The notes beneath the pieces were generated by a model, which saw nothing but the letters and a program-made list of their open reading frames with translations, did not search any database and was not told where the DNA came from. This document shows positions 1 to 5,890 of a stretch of DNA of 9,082 nucleotides, in pieces. Made by a program: the position numbers and the translations under genes. Numbering within the stretch: the first letter of the stretch is position 1; each line of letters starts with the position of its first letter. Source of the stretch: an uncultured Tannerella sp. (GTDB lineage Bacteria; Bacteroidota; Bacteroidia; Bacteroidales; Tannerellaceae); assembly GCA_938036405.1 (NCBI GenBank), contig CALHPT010000366.1, forward strand, positions 1 to 9,082, in the 5' to 3' direction.

Positions 1-15
1 AGTCAAAGATTCGTT

Positions 16-23
16 CATCTTTG
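16..23 (+). promoter_or_regulatory. possible -7 box for tRNA-Phe
   Basis: CATCTTTG matches the Bacteroidetes -7 consensus TAnnTTTG at all fixed positions except the first. It lies about 25 bases before the tRNA gene, a sensible distance. The matching -33 element would fall off the left edge, so the call rests on one short box. No supportable protein gene is visible in bases 1-48. Confidence 0.3.
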
Positions 24-48
24 CGGCCGCTAAGAAAAAACAAGGCAC

Positions 49-121
49 GGTGCCATAGCTCAGTTGGTAGAGCAAAGGACTGAAAATCCTTGTGTCCCTG
101 GTTCGATTCCCGGTGGCACCA
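49..121 (+). tRNA. tRNA-Phe (anticodon GAA)
   Basis: A full cloverleaf can be drawn. The acceptor stem pairs GGTGCCA (49-55) with TGGCACC (114-120), with A121 as discriminator base. The D-loop has AGCTCAGTTGGTAGAGC, the anticodon stem is AAGGA/TCCTT around the loop CTGAAAA (anticodon GAA, phenylalanine), and the T-arm contains GGTTCGATTCC. The 3' CCA is not encoded, since the next bases are CTT, so it must be added by nucleotidyltransferase. The gene is single, not part of a cluster, and is followed 16 bases later by an intrinsic terminator. Confidence 0.97.
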
Positions 122-137
122 CTTCAAAAACCTTCAT

Positions 138-171
138 AAGCAGTACACAAATCAAGTGTGCTGCTTTTTTT
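138..171 (+). terminator. intrinsic terminator after tRNA-Phe
   Basis: AAGCAGTACAC (138-148) pairs with GTGTGCTGCTT (156-166) in an 11-bp stem with one G-U pair, around a 7-base loop. A run of seven T (165-171) follows. This is a textbook Rho-independent terminator and separates the tRNA from tgt. Confidence 0.92.
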
Positions 172-226
172 ATTTCCTCCCACCGAACCGCGGTGCTCAT
201 CGGGTGCGCCATCGTCCTTGCCTATA

Positions 227-240
227 CGTTTACACAAACG
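227..240. promoter_or_regulatory. short palindrome upstream of tgt
   Basis: CGTTT-acac-AAACG is a perfect 5-bp inverted repeat about 30 bases upstream of the putative tgt -7 box. It could be an operator half-site pair, but palindromes this short arise by chance and nothing else supports a role. Confidence 0.15.
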
Positions 241-269
241 CCTCCCCCACCCGATTGCTCACCACACCT

Positions 270-277
270 TACTTTTG
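270..277 (+). promoter_or_regulatory. -7 promoter box upstream of tgt
   Basis: TACTTTTG fits the Bacteroidetes -7 consensus TAnnTTTG exactly and ends only five bases before the tgt ATG. If used, transcription would start at or almost at the start codon, giving a leaderless or near-leaderless mRNA. The nearest TTG (255-257) is only 12 bases upstream, too close for a normal -33 element. Confidence 0.45.
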
Positions 278-282
278 CCGCC

Positions 283-1413
283 ATGAATTTTGAAGTGATC
301 CAAACGGACAGCCGATCCAAGGCACGCGCGGGACGCATCACGACCGACCATGGCGTGATCGAAACGCCCATCTTCATGCCCGTCGGCACCCAAGGCGCGG
401 TCAAGGCCGTGCATATGGCCGAACTCCAAAGTGAGGTCGGCGCGCAAATCATCTTAGGAAATACGTATCATCTCTATCTCCGCCCGGGTGTCGACACGCT
501 CGAGCGCGCCGGTGGGCTGCACCGCTTCAACGGTTGGGGCGGCCCGATACTGACGGATAGCGGCGGCTTCCAAGTCTTTTCGTTGGCCGACCGCCGCAAG
601 CTGACGGCCGAGGGCGCGGAGTTCCGCTCGCATATCGACGGCAGCAAGCATCTCTTCTCGCCCGAGCGTGTGATGGACATTGAGCGCTCCATCGGCGCGG
701 ACATCATCATGGCCTTTGACGAATGCTGCCCCGGCGACGCCGACCACGCCTATGCCGAGCGCTCGCTGAACCTTACGGAGCAATGGCTCGGCCGCTGCCT
801 CAAACGTTTCAAGGAAACGGAGCCGCGCTACGGCTACCACCAAAGCCTCTTCCCGATTGTGCAGGGCTGCGTCTATCCCGACCTGCGCACGCGGGCAGCC
901 GAACGCGTGGCGGAGGCTGGCGCAGAAGGCAACGCGATCGGTGGGCTGTCGGTGGGCGAGCCTACGGAGGTCATGTACGAGATGATCGAGCTGGTCAACG
1001 CCATCCTGCCTGCGGACAAGCCGCGCTACCTGATGGGTGTCGGTACGCCGGCGAACCTCCTGGAGGCCATCGAGCGGGGCGTCGACATGTTCGACTGCAT
1101 CATGCCGACGCGCAACGGACGCAATGGCCAACTCTTCACCGCCCGCGGCACGATGAACATGCGCAATCGCAAATGGGCCGACGATTTCTCGCCCATCGAT
1201 CCGGACGGCCACTGCGCCGTGGACTTGCTCCATAGTCGGGCCTACCTGCACCACCTTTTCCGCGCCGAAGAGCTGCTTGCGCTGCAGATCGCTTCCATCC
1301 ACAACCTCGCGTTCTACCTCTGGCTGGTTGGCGAGGCTCGACGACACATCTTGGCGGGCGACTTCACGACGTGGAAGGCCGGCATGGTGAAACAACTTTC
1401 GGAACGGATCTGA
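283..1413 (+). CDS. tgt: queuine tRNA-ribosyltransferase (tRNA-guanine transglycosylase)
   Basis: The enzyme exchanges guanine at position 34 of GUN-anticodon tRNAs for preQ1, an early committed step of queuosine synthesis, in the cytoplasm. The product is 376 residues, the usual bacterial length, and matches the TIM-barrel family throughout. TDSGGFQ (91-97) carries the general acid/base Asp92. GGLSVGEP (220-227) and MGVGTP (251-256) line the substrate pocket. DMFDCIMPTRNGR (268-280) carries the nucleophile Asp271. The C-terminal zinc site is altered: aligned to the usual C-x-C-x2-C...H, the positions are Gly309, Cys311, Asp314 and His340, so two of three cysteines are missing. The frame is open upstream to base 64, but that extension runs through the tRNA and terminator, so the ATG at 283 (MNFEVIQTDS) is chosen. 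It is first in a run with the permease gene. Confidence 0.95.
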   Translation: MNFEVIQTDSRSKARAGRITTDHGVIETPIFMPVGTQGAVKAVHMAELQSEVGAQIILGNTYHLYLRPGVDTLERAGGLHRFNGWGGPILTDSGGFQVFSLADRRKLTAEGAEFRSHIDGSKHLFSPERVMDIERSIGADIIMAFDECCPGDADHAYAERSLNLTEQWLGRCLKRFKETEPRYGYHQSLFPIVQGCVYPDLRTRAAERVAEAGAEGNAIGGLSVGEPTEVMYEMIELVNAILPADKPRYLMGVGTPANLLEAIERGVDMFDCIMPTRNGRNGQLFTARGTMNMRNRKWADDFSPIDPDGHCAVDLLHSRAYLHHLFRAEELLALQIASIHNLAFYLWLVGEARRHILAGDFTTWKAGMVKQLSERI

Positions 1414-2517
1414 ATGCTACGTATCCCCTCCCTCAAACTCACGCGGATAGACCGATACATCATCGGTAAATTCCTCGGCACGTATGTCTTCACCATCCTG
1501 CTGGTGATCGCCATCACCGTCGTCTTCGACTTCAACGAGAAGATCGACCATTTCGTCGGCGCCCGCGCCACGGCCACGTTGCGCGGTATCGTCTTCGAAT
1601 ACTACCTCAACTTCATTCCCTACTTCATCAGCATTTTCAGCCCGCTTTTCACCTTCATTGCCGTCATCTTCTTCACCTCGAAGTTGGCCGACAAGTCGGA
1701 GATCATCGCCACGCTGGCTTGCGGCGTCAGCTTCCGTCGCCTGATGCGCCCGTACCTCATCGCGGCGGCCATTATCGCCTCGACCAACTACCTGCTGAAC
1801 GCCTACATCATTCCCCCGGCCAACATCGTCAGGATCAACTTTCAAAACACGCACATCCGCGACAAGAAAGTCTCGTCGGCCCACAACATCCAGCTCGAGA
1901 TCGAGCCGGACGTCTTCGCCTACTTCGATCGCTACGACGCCCTCTCGTCGATGGGCTACCGCTTCTCCATCGACCGATTCAAGGATAAGAACCTCGTCTC
2001 GCGCCTCACCGCCGAATCCATCCAGTACGACTCGCTCTACCGGTGGACCATCCTCAACTACGTCATCCGCGACTTCGACGGCATGCGCGAGCACATCACC
2101 ACCGGCGAACGCAAGGACACGACGCTCACCTTCATGCCCTCCGACTTCCTCATCTCCGAGGGCGACTGCGAGACGATGACCATGCCGCAACTTGCCGCCC
2201 ACATCCGCCGACAGAAGGAGCGCAAGCTGAGTAACACCCAGTTTTTCGAGATTGAGTATCACCAACGCATTGCCACCACCCTCTCCTTCTTCATCCTCAC
2301 CGTCATCGGCGCCTCGCTTTCCTCGCGGAAGATCAAGGGCGGAATGGGTCTCAACATCGGCATCGGCTTCGCCCTCAGCTTCTCCTACATCCTCTTCTCC
2401 AAAATCACCTCCACCTTCGCCATCAGCGGCTATGTCAGCCCCATGATCGCAGTCTGGATCCCGAACATTATCTACCTCTTTATCACTATCCACCTTTACC
2501 GCAAAGCCCCGCGGTAA
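1414..2517 (+). CDS. LptF/LptG-family permease (LPS export)
   Basis: This is a 367-residue inner-membrane protein of the YjgP/YjgQ family. LptF and LptG, with the ATPase LptB, form the ABC transporter that extracts lipopolysaccharide from the inner membrane and passes it to the periplasmic Lpt bridge. The expected layout is visible: membrane segments near residues 20-40, 67-89 and 112-135, a periplasmic beta-rich domain from about 140 to 280, and three more segments near 286-304, 312-331 and 341-361. EIEYHQRIATTLSFF (279-293) followed by IGASLSSRK is the family signature before segment 4. The sequence alone does not say whether it is LptF or LptG, so no symbol is given. Its ATG abuts the TGA of tgt (TGAATG), which suggests translational coupling. 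No promoter or Shine-Dalgarno sequence is visible of its own. Confidence 0.92.
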   Translation: MLRIPSLKLTRIDRYIIGKFLGTYVFTILLVIAITVVFDFNEKIDHFVGARATATLRGIVFEYYLNFIPYFISIFSPLFTFIAVIFFTSKLADKSEIIATLACGVSFRRLMRPYLIAAAIIASTNYLLNAYIIPPANIVRINFQNTHIRDKKVSSAHNIQLEIEPDVFAYFDRYDALSSMGYRFSIDRFKDKNLVSRLTAESIQYDSLYRWTILNYVIRDFDGMREHITTGERKDTTLTFMPSDFLISEGDCETMTMPQLAAHIRRQKERKLSNTQFFEIEYHQRIATTLSFFILTVIGASLSSRKIKGGMGLNIGIGFALSFSYILFSKITSTFAISGYVSPMIAVWIPNIIYLFITIHLYRKAPR

Positions 2518-2538
2518 AACTTAATCATCCCCTACCCT

Positions 2539-4329
2539 ATGCGCGCCTCCGCCCTTCAATACCTCTATTTGCAGAAGCCTGTGACGACGATCATCGTGCT
2601 TTGCCTCGTCACCATCCTGCCCTGGATCGCCACCGGCGACTTTTCCACCAAAGGCGAGCCGCGCGAAGCCTCCGTGGCCGTCTCCATGCTTGAAACCGGC
2701 AACTGGACCCTGCCGAAGGTCTACGCTGACGAGTTCGCCTACAAGCCGCCGATGGCGCACTGGATGATGGCCCTCGCCTCCCTGCCTGGCGGCCGCGTCA
2801 CGGAGCTGACCGCCCGCCTCCCCTCCGCAGTGGCCTACACCGTGCTCGGCGCCATGATGCTCATCTTCTTGGGGCGGCGGGTGCGCTTTCAGGAAGCCTT
2901 CATCGCCGTCTGTGTCATGCTCACGTGCGTCGAGATCCACCGCGCCGGCATGACGGCCCGCGTCGACATGGTCCTCACCGGCTTCATCGTCGCCGCCCTC
3001 CTGCAGATGTACCGGTGGGAAGAGAAGCTCGCCTTGAAAGGCCTACCCGTCATCATCCCGCTTTTACTCAGCGGCGCCGTGCTCACCAAGGGGCCGGTCG
3101 GCATCATCTTGCCGCTTTTCATCTTCGGTACGTACCTCATCCTGCTTCGCCGCCACAGCGCCTTGCAGATCTTCAAGGCGCTGCTTTACATCGGCGTCAG
3201 CGCCGCCTTTCTGCCCTTGCTCTGGTATATCGCGGCGTGGCGCCAGGGTGGCGAGGCGTTCCTCAACGTCGTTTTAGCTGAAAACTTCGGCCGCTTCTTC
3301 CACCTCAGCGAGGCCGCCATTTCGTACGACCTGGGGCACAAGGAACCCATTTGGTACAACTTTGTCACGCTCGTGGCCGGCTTCCTGCCCTGGACCCTCC
3401 TCCTCGTCTTCTCCCTCTTCGGCTTCAACCGCAAGCCGAACGACAAACGCGGCGAGCGCCCCACGCTCGGCAGCCGCGTCCGACACATCGTCGCCGGCCT
3501 TCTGGCGATGGATCGCGTACGCCTTTTCAGCCTCGTCGCCGCCGTCTGCACGCTCGTCTTCTACACCATCCCGAGCAGCAAGCGGAGCGTCTACCTGATG
3601 CCCGCCTATCCCTTTATCTCCCTCTTTGTGGCGCAGGCGATGCTCTACGTGGCCGAACACCGCGCCCGTAGCACACGCGTCTTTGCCGCCGTTCTGGCCG
3701 TCGTCGGCTGTGCCGCATTCGGCGTGGCCGTGCTCACCGCTGCCGGTGCCCTGCGCCCGGTGGAGATCGTCGCCAAATTCACAGACCGCGCCGACACGCT
3801 CGACACGGTCAGCGCCGTTGCGCAAGGCTTCGCCCACCCCTCGGCCGGCACGATCGTCATCCTCATCATCTTGGCCTTGGCCCTGCTGACGGTCGGCTAT
3901 CAAATGTCACGGCGGATCAACATCAAGATCCTCTACGCCTCGCTTTTCCTGAGCGTCGCCCTGAACCTCTTCGTCGACGGCGCCATCATGCACAACTTGC
4001 GTAACCGCACCTCCTCGCGCGAGTTTGCCGACCACATCCGCAGCGAGTTTCCGGCCGAGCGGGATCGAATCTACGTGATGAACGACCTCCGCGCGGGCTT
4101 CACCAACCTCTACGGCCTCAATTTTTACCTCGGCAACCGCTTCCGCAACTTCGACGCCGAACGTCCCGCCGAGGGCGCCCTCCTCTTGGCCGACCGCGAC
4201 GAGACGCTTCTCGCTGAGCGCTTCGGCGGACTGTACACCTTCCGCCGCATCGCCCACTCCACGCGCAGGCTCTCCGACGTCCGCAGCAGCGTGACGCTCT
4301 ACCGCTTCGAGCGCATTCGCCCGGAGTAA
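2539..4329 (+). CDS. ArnT-like glycosyltransferase (GT-C fold, PMT_2/GT83 type)
   Basis: This is a 596-residue polytopic membrane protein resembling ArnT and dolichyl-phosphate-mannose glycosyltransferases, which move a sugar from a polyprenyl-phosphate carrier to lipid A or protein on the periplasmic face. Visible motifs are GEPREA (39-44; the acidic/Arg motif of the first periplasmic loop), FAYKPPMAHW (67-76; compare ArnT K-P-P/L...W), RVDM with Asp143, LTKGPVG (182-188), and SSKRSVYLMPAYP (346-358), the Lys/Tyr/Pro motif typical of the ArnT branch. About a dozen hydrophobic segments run from residue 14 to 480, and a soluble, probably periplasmic domain fills about 485-596. It starts 21 bases after the permease stop, so it is likely cotranscribed, which points to the cell envelope. 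Sugar and acceptor cannot be read from the sequence; lipid A modification is one inference, protein O-glycosylation another. The stop codon adjoins a long terminator. Confidence 0.87.
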   Translation: MRASALQYLYLQKPVTTIIVLCLVTILPWIATGDFSTKGEPREASVAVSMLETGNWTLPKVYADEFAYKPPMAHWMMALASLPGGRVTELTARLPSAVAYTVLGAMMLIFLGRRVRFQEAFIAVCVMLTCVEIHRAGMTARVDMVLTGFIVAALLQMYRWEEKLALKGLPVIIPLLLSGAVLTKGPVGIILPLFIFGTYLILLRRHSALQIFKALLYIGVSAAFLPLLWYIAAWRQGGEAFLNVVLAENFGRFFHLSEAAISYDLGHKEPIWYNFVTLVAGFLPWTLLLVFSLFGFNRKPNDKRGERPTLGSRVRHIVAGLLAMDRVRLFSLVAAVCTLVFYTIPSSKRSVYLMPAYPFISLFVAQAMLYVAEHRARSTRVFAAVLAVVGCAAFGVAVLTAAGALRPVEIVAKFTDRADTLDTVSAVAQGFAHPSAGTIVILIILALALLTVGYQMSRRINIKILYASLFLSVALNLFVDGAIMHNLRNRTSSREFADHIRSEFPAERDRIYVMNDLRAGFTNLYGLNFYLGNRFRNFDAERPAEGALLLADRDETLLAERFGGLYTFRRIAHSTRRLSDVRSSVTLYRFERIRPE

Positions 4330-4415
4330 ATCAGTCCCCAGCGCTCCCCCTTTCCGCCTGTGATCGGCGCAAATCAATCCGGGCGGAAAGGGACGCCGTA
4401 GGCTGATTTTTTTGT
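4328..4415 (+). terminator. nested-hairpin terminator of the tgt run
   Basis: An inner perfect 11-bp stem pairs CCCTTTCCGCC (4348-4358) with GGCGGAAAGGG (4382-4392) around a 23-base loop. An outer arm AAATCAG (4328-4334) pairs with CTGATTT (4403-4409), which runs straight into a T-tract (4407-4413, interrupted by one G, then five more T). The structure begins at the glycosyltransferase stop codon. The nesting and unpaired middle make it longer than a standard intrinsic terminator, but position and T-tract fit termination. Confidence 0.8.
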
Positions 4416-4439
4416 TTTTACGATCTACTCTTATATTTG
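4411..4439 (+). promoter_or_regulatory. promoter for the DUF6261 locus
   Basis: TATATTTG (4432-4439) is a perfect Bacteroidetes -7 box. TTTG at 4411-4414, inside the terminator T-tract, lies 17 bases upstream and can serve as the -33 element, though the spacing is slightly short. Transcription would begin near 4445, about 20 bases before the small repeat reading frame and about 300 bases before the DUF6261 gene. Confidence 0.75.
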
Positions 4440-4464
4440 CCCATCGAAAAAGAGACGGATCGCC

Positions 4465-4689
4465 ATGCCATCCATGAACTACTCAATCATATACATCGAT
4501 AAAAGTAGCCCCCACCGATCGGTGCCCCTTATCCATTTATGCGATAAAGTACATCCGTACCGGATACACCCTATTTCCTCGCGCAGCGAAGTGTATCCGC
4601 ACCGGATACACCCTATTTCCTTACGCAGCGGCGTGCATCCGCACCGGATACACCCTATTTCCTCACGCAGCGAAGTGCATTCACAGTAA
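4465..4689 (+). CDS. possible small repeat peptide (uncertain gene)
   Basis: This 74-codon frame opens 26 bases after the TATATTTG box, a distance like that between the uvrB promoter and its start (30 bases). An ATG three codons in (4474) is an alternative start. After a non-repetitive N-terminus of about 27 residues it consists of three 14-residue repeats of the pattern VHPHRIHPISSRSE, rich in His, Arg and Ser, encoded by the 42-bp DNA array. It has no signal peptide, no membrane segment and no family I recognise. Because 42 is divisible by three, any frame through the array without a stop stays open, so the frame may be incidental; the opposite strand is open here too. It could equally be an untranslated leader or an upstream reading frame for the DUF6261 gene. 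Confidence 0.25.
   Translation: MPSMNYSIIYIDKSSPHRSVPLIHLCDKVHPYRIHPISSRSEVYPHRIHPISLRSGVHPHRIHPISSRSEVHSQ
4513..4524. repeat. perfect 12-bp palindrome
   Basis: CACCGATCGGTG is a perfect palindrome just upstream of the 42-bp array. The peptide read through it (PHRSVP) resembles the repeat (PHRIHP), and the dyads of the array units fall at the corresponding place, so it may be the core of a decayed outer repeat unit. It could also be a protein-binding site in the leader. Confidence 0.4.
4547..4680. repeat. 42-bp tandem repeat array (3 units plus partial)
   Basis: Three contiguous 42-bp units (4547-4588, 4589-4630, 4631-4672) and the first bases of a fourth (4673-4680) lie in the leader of the DUF6261 gene. 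The units differ at only a few positions; the stretch CCGGATACACCCTATTTCCT is almost invariant. Each holds a dyad: GTGTATCCG-cac-CGGATACAC is a perfect 9-bp inverted repeat in unit 2, weaker in units 1 and 3. The spacing of 42 bp puts the dyads on the same face of the DNA (four turns of 10.5 bp). There are no spacers between units, so it is not a CRISPR array. Confidence 0.93.
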
Positions 4690-4743
4690 AGAGTGCTTAT
4701 TTTTTTTAGCAACCATCGATAACCCCACAAAAACAAAACAGAC

Positions 4744-5757
4744 ATGATTATCCCGAAAGAAATTGAACGCTCGGCGAGCGGACATTTCCTGCTCGACCTC
4801 CACACCGATTACCTGCAACGTATTTACGAAGTAGTTCACGAGATTGACCCTGTCAAAATCCTCCTCAAAGCCGAAGACATTAGCAAATGGGATGTCGGCA
4901 TCAAGGATCAGAGTGAGATCACCCGCGAGGTGCGCGCCTCGAAGGCTACCGAAGATATGGGCAAAAAGGACGAGGAACGCGATAAGATTATCACCTCGCT
5001 CTTCCAAGATATCCGTAATGCAGCGCAATCTCCTATTGCTGAACGCTGCGACGCTGGGCGCACCCTGAAGCTTATCGTTGACGTTTACAAAGGGTTGCAA
5101 AAGGAGCGATGGGCCGGCAAAACGGTGCACACCAAGGGCCTGCTTGACGATCTGGCCAAGCCCGAAGCCGCAGCCGCCGTGACCGCACTGCATCTCACAG
5201 AGATCGTCAACCTACTTCGCACCACAAACGACGCATTCAGAAAGTTACGCGAGTCTCGTACCACAAAGTCGGCTGACACCATTCTTCCCAAAAGCGAAGA
5301 AATTCGTGTTCAGAACGATAAGATGACTTCTTACATCTTCCAGCACATCGAAGCGGCCTACATCACTGCCGCCAACGACGAAGATCGCAAGGCCATCGGC
5401 CAATTGATCGACCAAATCAATGCGCGCATCCGCGAGTCGAAGGCGACGCACAACAAAAGTCAAGCGCAGAAGAAGGCCGCCGCTGAGAAGAAAAAGAAAA
5501 ACCCCAACGCGCCTAAAACGCCGAAGGAGCCCAAGCCCAAAAAGCCGAAAAAGAACGATGAGCCCGACGTGCACCTCCCCGAAGAGGGTGAGCCGAAGAA
5601 GCCCGGAGCCGGCGGCGAAGGCAAAAAGCCTGACAGCGGCGGTGGCGCAAGCGGCGGCGAAGGCAAGAAACCGGACAGCAGCGGTGGCGCAGGCACGGGC
5701 GGCGGAGGAAAATCCGGCGACGACGGCGATCCCGACATCCACCTGCCCGAGGAATAA
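4744..5757 (+). CDS. DUF6261-family protein with repetitive Lys/Gly-rich tail
   Basis: This is a 337-residue protein of unknown function. Residues 1-235 are mostly alpha-helical and match my memory of DUF6261, a Bacteroidetes family: an early HFLLDLHTDYL segment, DEERDKII (76-83), a middle RTLKLIVDVYKGL, then TEIVNLLRTTNDAFRKL (152-168) and AAYITA...IDQINARIRE near 205-231. The tail is disordered: a Lys/Ala/Pro-rich stretch (237-270), then two 14-residue repeats GGEGKKPDSGGGAS and GGEGKKPDSSGGAG (290-317). Near-identical acidic motifs EPDVHLPEE (273-281) and DPDIHLPEE (329-337, the very C-terminus) bracket the repeats. There is no signal peptide or membrane segment, so it is probably cytoplasmic. 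The start is preceded by an A-rich, Shine-Dalgarno-free stretch. Sampled lines of the helical part are about 43-52% GC, lower than the neighbours. It is probably monocistronic, from the 4432 promoter through a long repeat leader. Confidence 0.85.
   Translation: MIIPKEIERSASGHFLLDLHTDYLQRIYEVVHEIDPVKILLKAEDISKWDVGIKDQSEITREVRASKATEDMGKKDEERDKIITSLFQDIRNAAQSPIAERCDAGRTLKLIVDVYKGLQKERWAGKTVHTKGLLDDLAKPEAAAAVTALHLTEIVNLLRTTNDAFRKLRESRTTKSADTILPKSEEIRVQNDKMTSYIFQHIEAAYITAANDEDRKAIGQLIDQINARIRESKATHNKSQAQKKAAAEKKKKNPNAPKTPKEPKPKKPKKNDEPDVHLPEEGEPKKPGAGGEGKKPDSGGGASGGEGKKPDSSGGAGTGGGGKSGDDGDPDIHLPEE
5611..5694 (+). repeat. 42-bp tandem duplication in the DUF6261 tail
   Basis: Units 5611-5652 and 5653-5694 are identical at 37 of 42 bases and encode the two 14-residue Gly/Lys/Pro/Asp repeats. 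Three of the five differences fall in third codon positions; the other two swap Gly and Ser. The reading frame is kept. Confidence 0.9.
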
Positions 5758-5767
5758 GGTATCTAGT

Positions 5768-5878
5768 TAGGGGCGTATGGCATACACCCTCCGTTCGGCC
5801 TCCAAAGGGGCCGAACGGTCCAATCGACACCGATTTACCCCTGAAAGGGCTTGGGGGGCGTATGCTTTTACGCCCCTA
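5768..5878 (+). terminator. competing hairpins between DUF6261 gene and uvrB
   Basis: TAGGGGCGTA (5768-5777) is perfectly complementary to TACGCCCCTA (5869-5878). GGGGCGTATG occurs twice as a direct repeat (5770-5779 and 5855-5864), so the second copy can also pair with 5869-5876 in a local 8-bp hairpin with a 6-base loop. Between them is an independent perfect 10-bp stem, CCGTTCGGCC (5791-5800) with GGCCGAACGG (5809-5818). A T-rich stretch (CTTTTATATTT) follows. The likely role is to end DUF6261 transcription; the two mutually exclusive pairings resemble an attenuator, which is inference. Confidence 0.6.
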
Positions 5879-5882
5879 CTTT

Positions 5883-5890
5883 TATATTTG
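5883..5890 (+). promoter_or_regulatory. -7 promoter box for uvrB
   Basis: TATATTTG matches the Bacteroidetes -7 consensus exactly and ends 30 bases before the uvrB ATG. No TTTG or TTG lies at the expected -33 distance; that stretch is occupied by the GGGGCGTA/TACGCCCC hairpin. The leader after it (5892-5919) is almost entirely pyrimidines with no Shine-Dalgarno sequence. Confidence 0.7.

Noticed and set aside
23..30. GCGGCCGC (NotI site) as a cloning remnant
   Set aside because: An 8-base GC-rich site is expected now and then in a GC-rich genome, and nothing vector-like surrounds it.
64..282. N-terminal extension of Tgt from an ATG at 64
   Set aside because: It would translate the tRNA and its terminator; the family N-terminus begins at the ATG at 283.
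172..282. preQ1 riboswitch upstream of tgt
   Set aside because: No preQ1-type pseudoknot or A-rich tail is visible, and the likely -7 box lies downstream of most of this region.
454..2493. Long minus-strand open frames (454-1395, 1417-2493)
   Set aside because: Antisense shadows of tgt and the permease gene, with composition typical of reversed GC-rich codons and no recognisable domain.
4547..4680. CRISPR array
   Set aside because: Units are directly contiguous with no unique spacers and no cas genes nearby; the same holds for 8874-9082.
4479..4805. Minus-strand 108-codon frame over the repeat array
   Set aside because: It overlaps the DUF6261 start; its repeats (CTSLREEIGCIRCG) only reflect the 42-bp DNA period, and no minus-strand promoter is seen.
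5791..5818. Stand-alone intrinsic terminator at the 10-bp hairpin
   Set aside because: No T-tract follows it (TCCAATCGACACC); treated as part of the larger nested structure.
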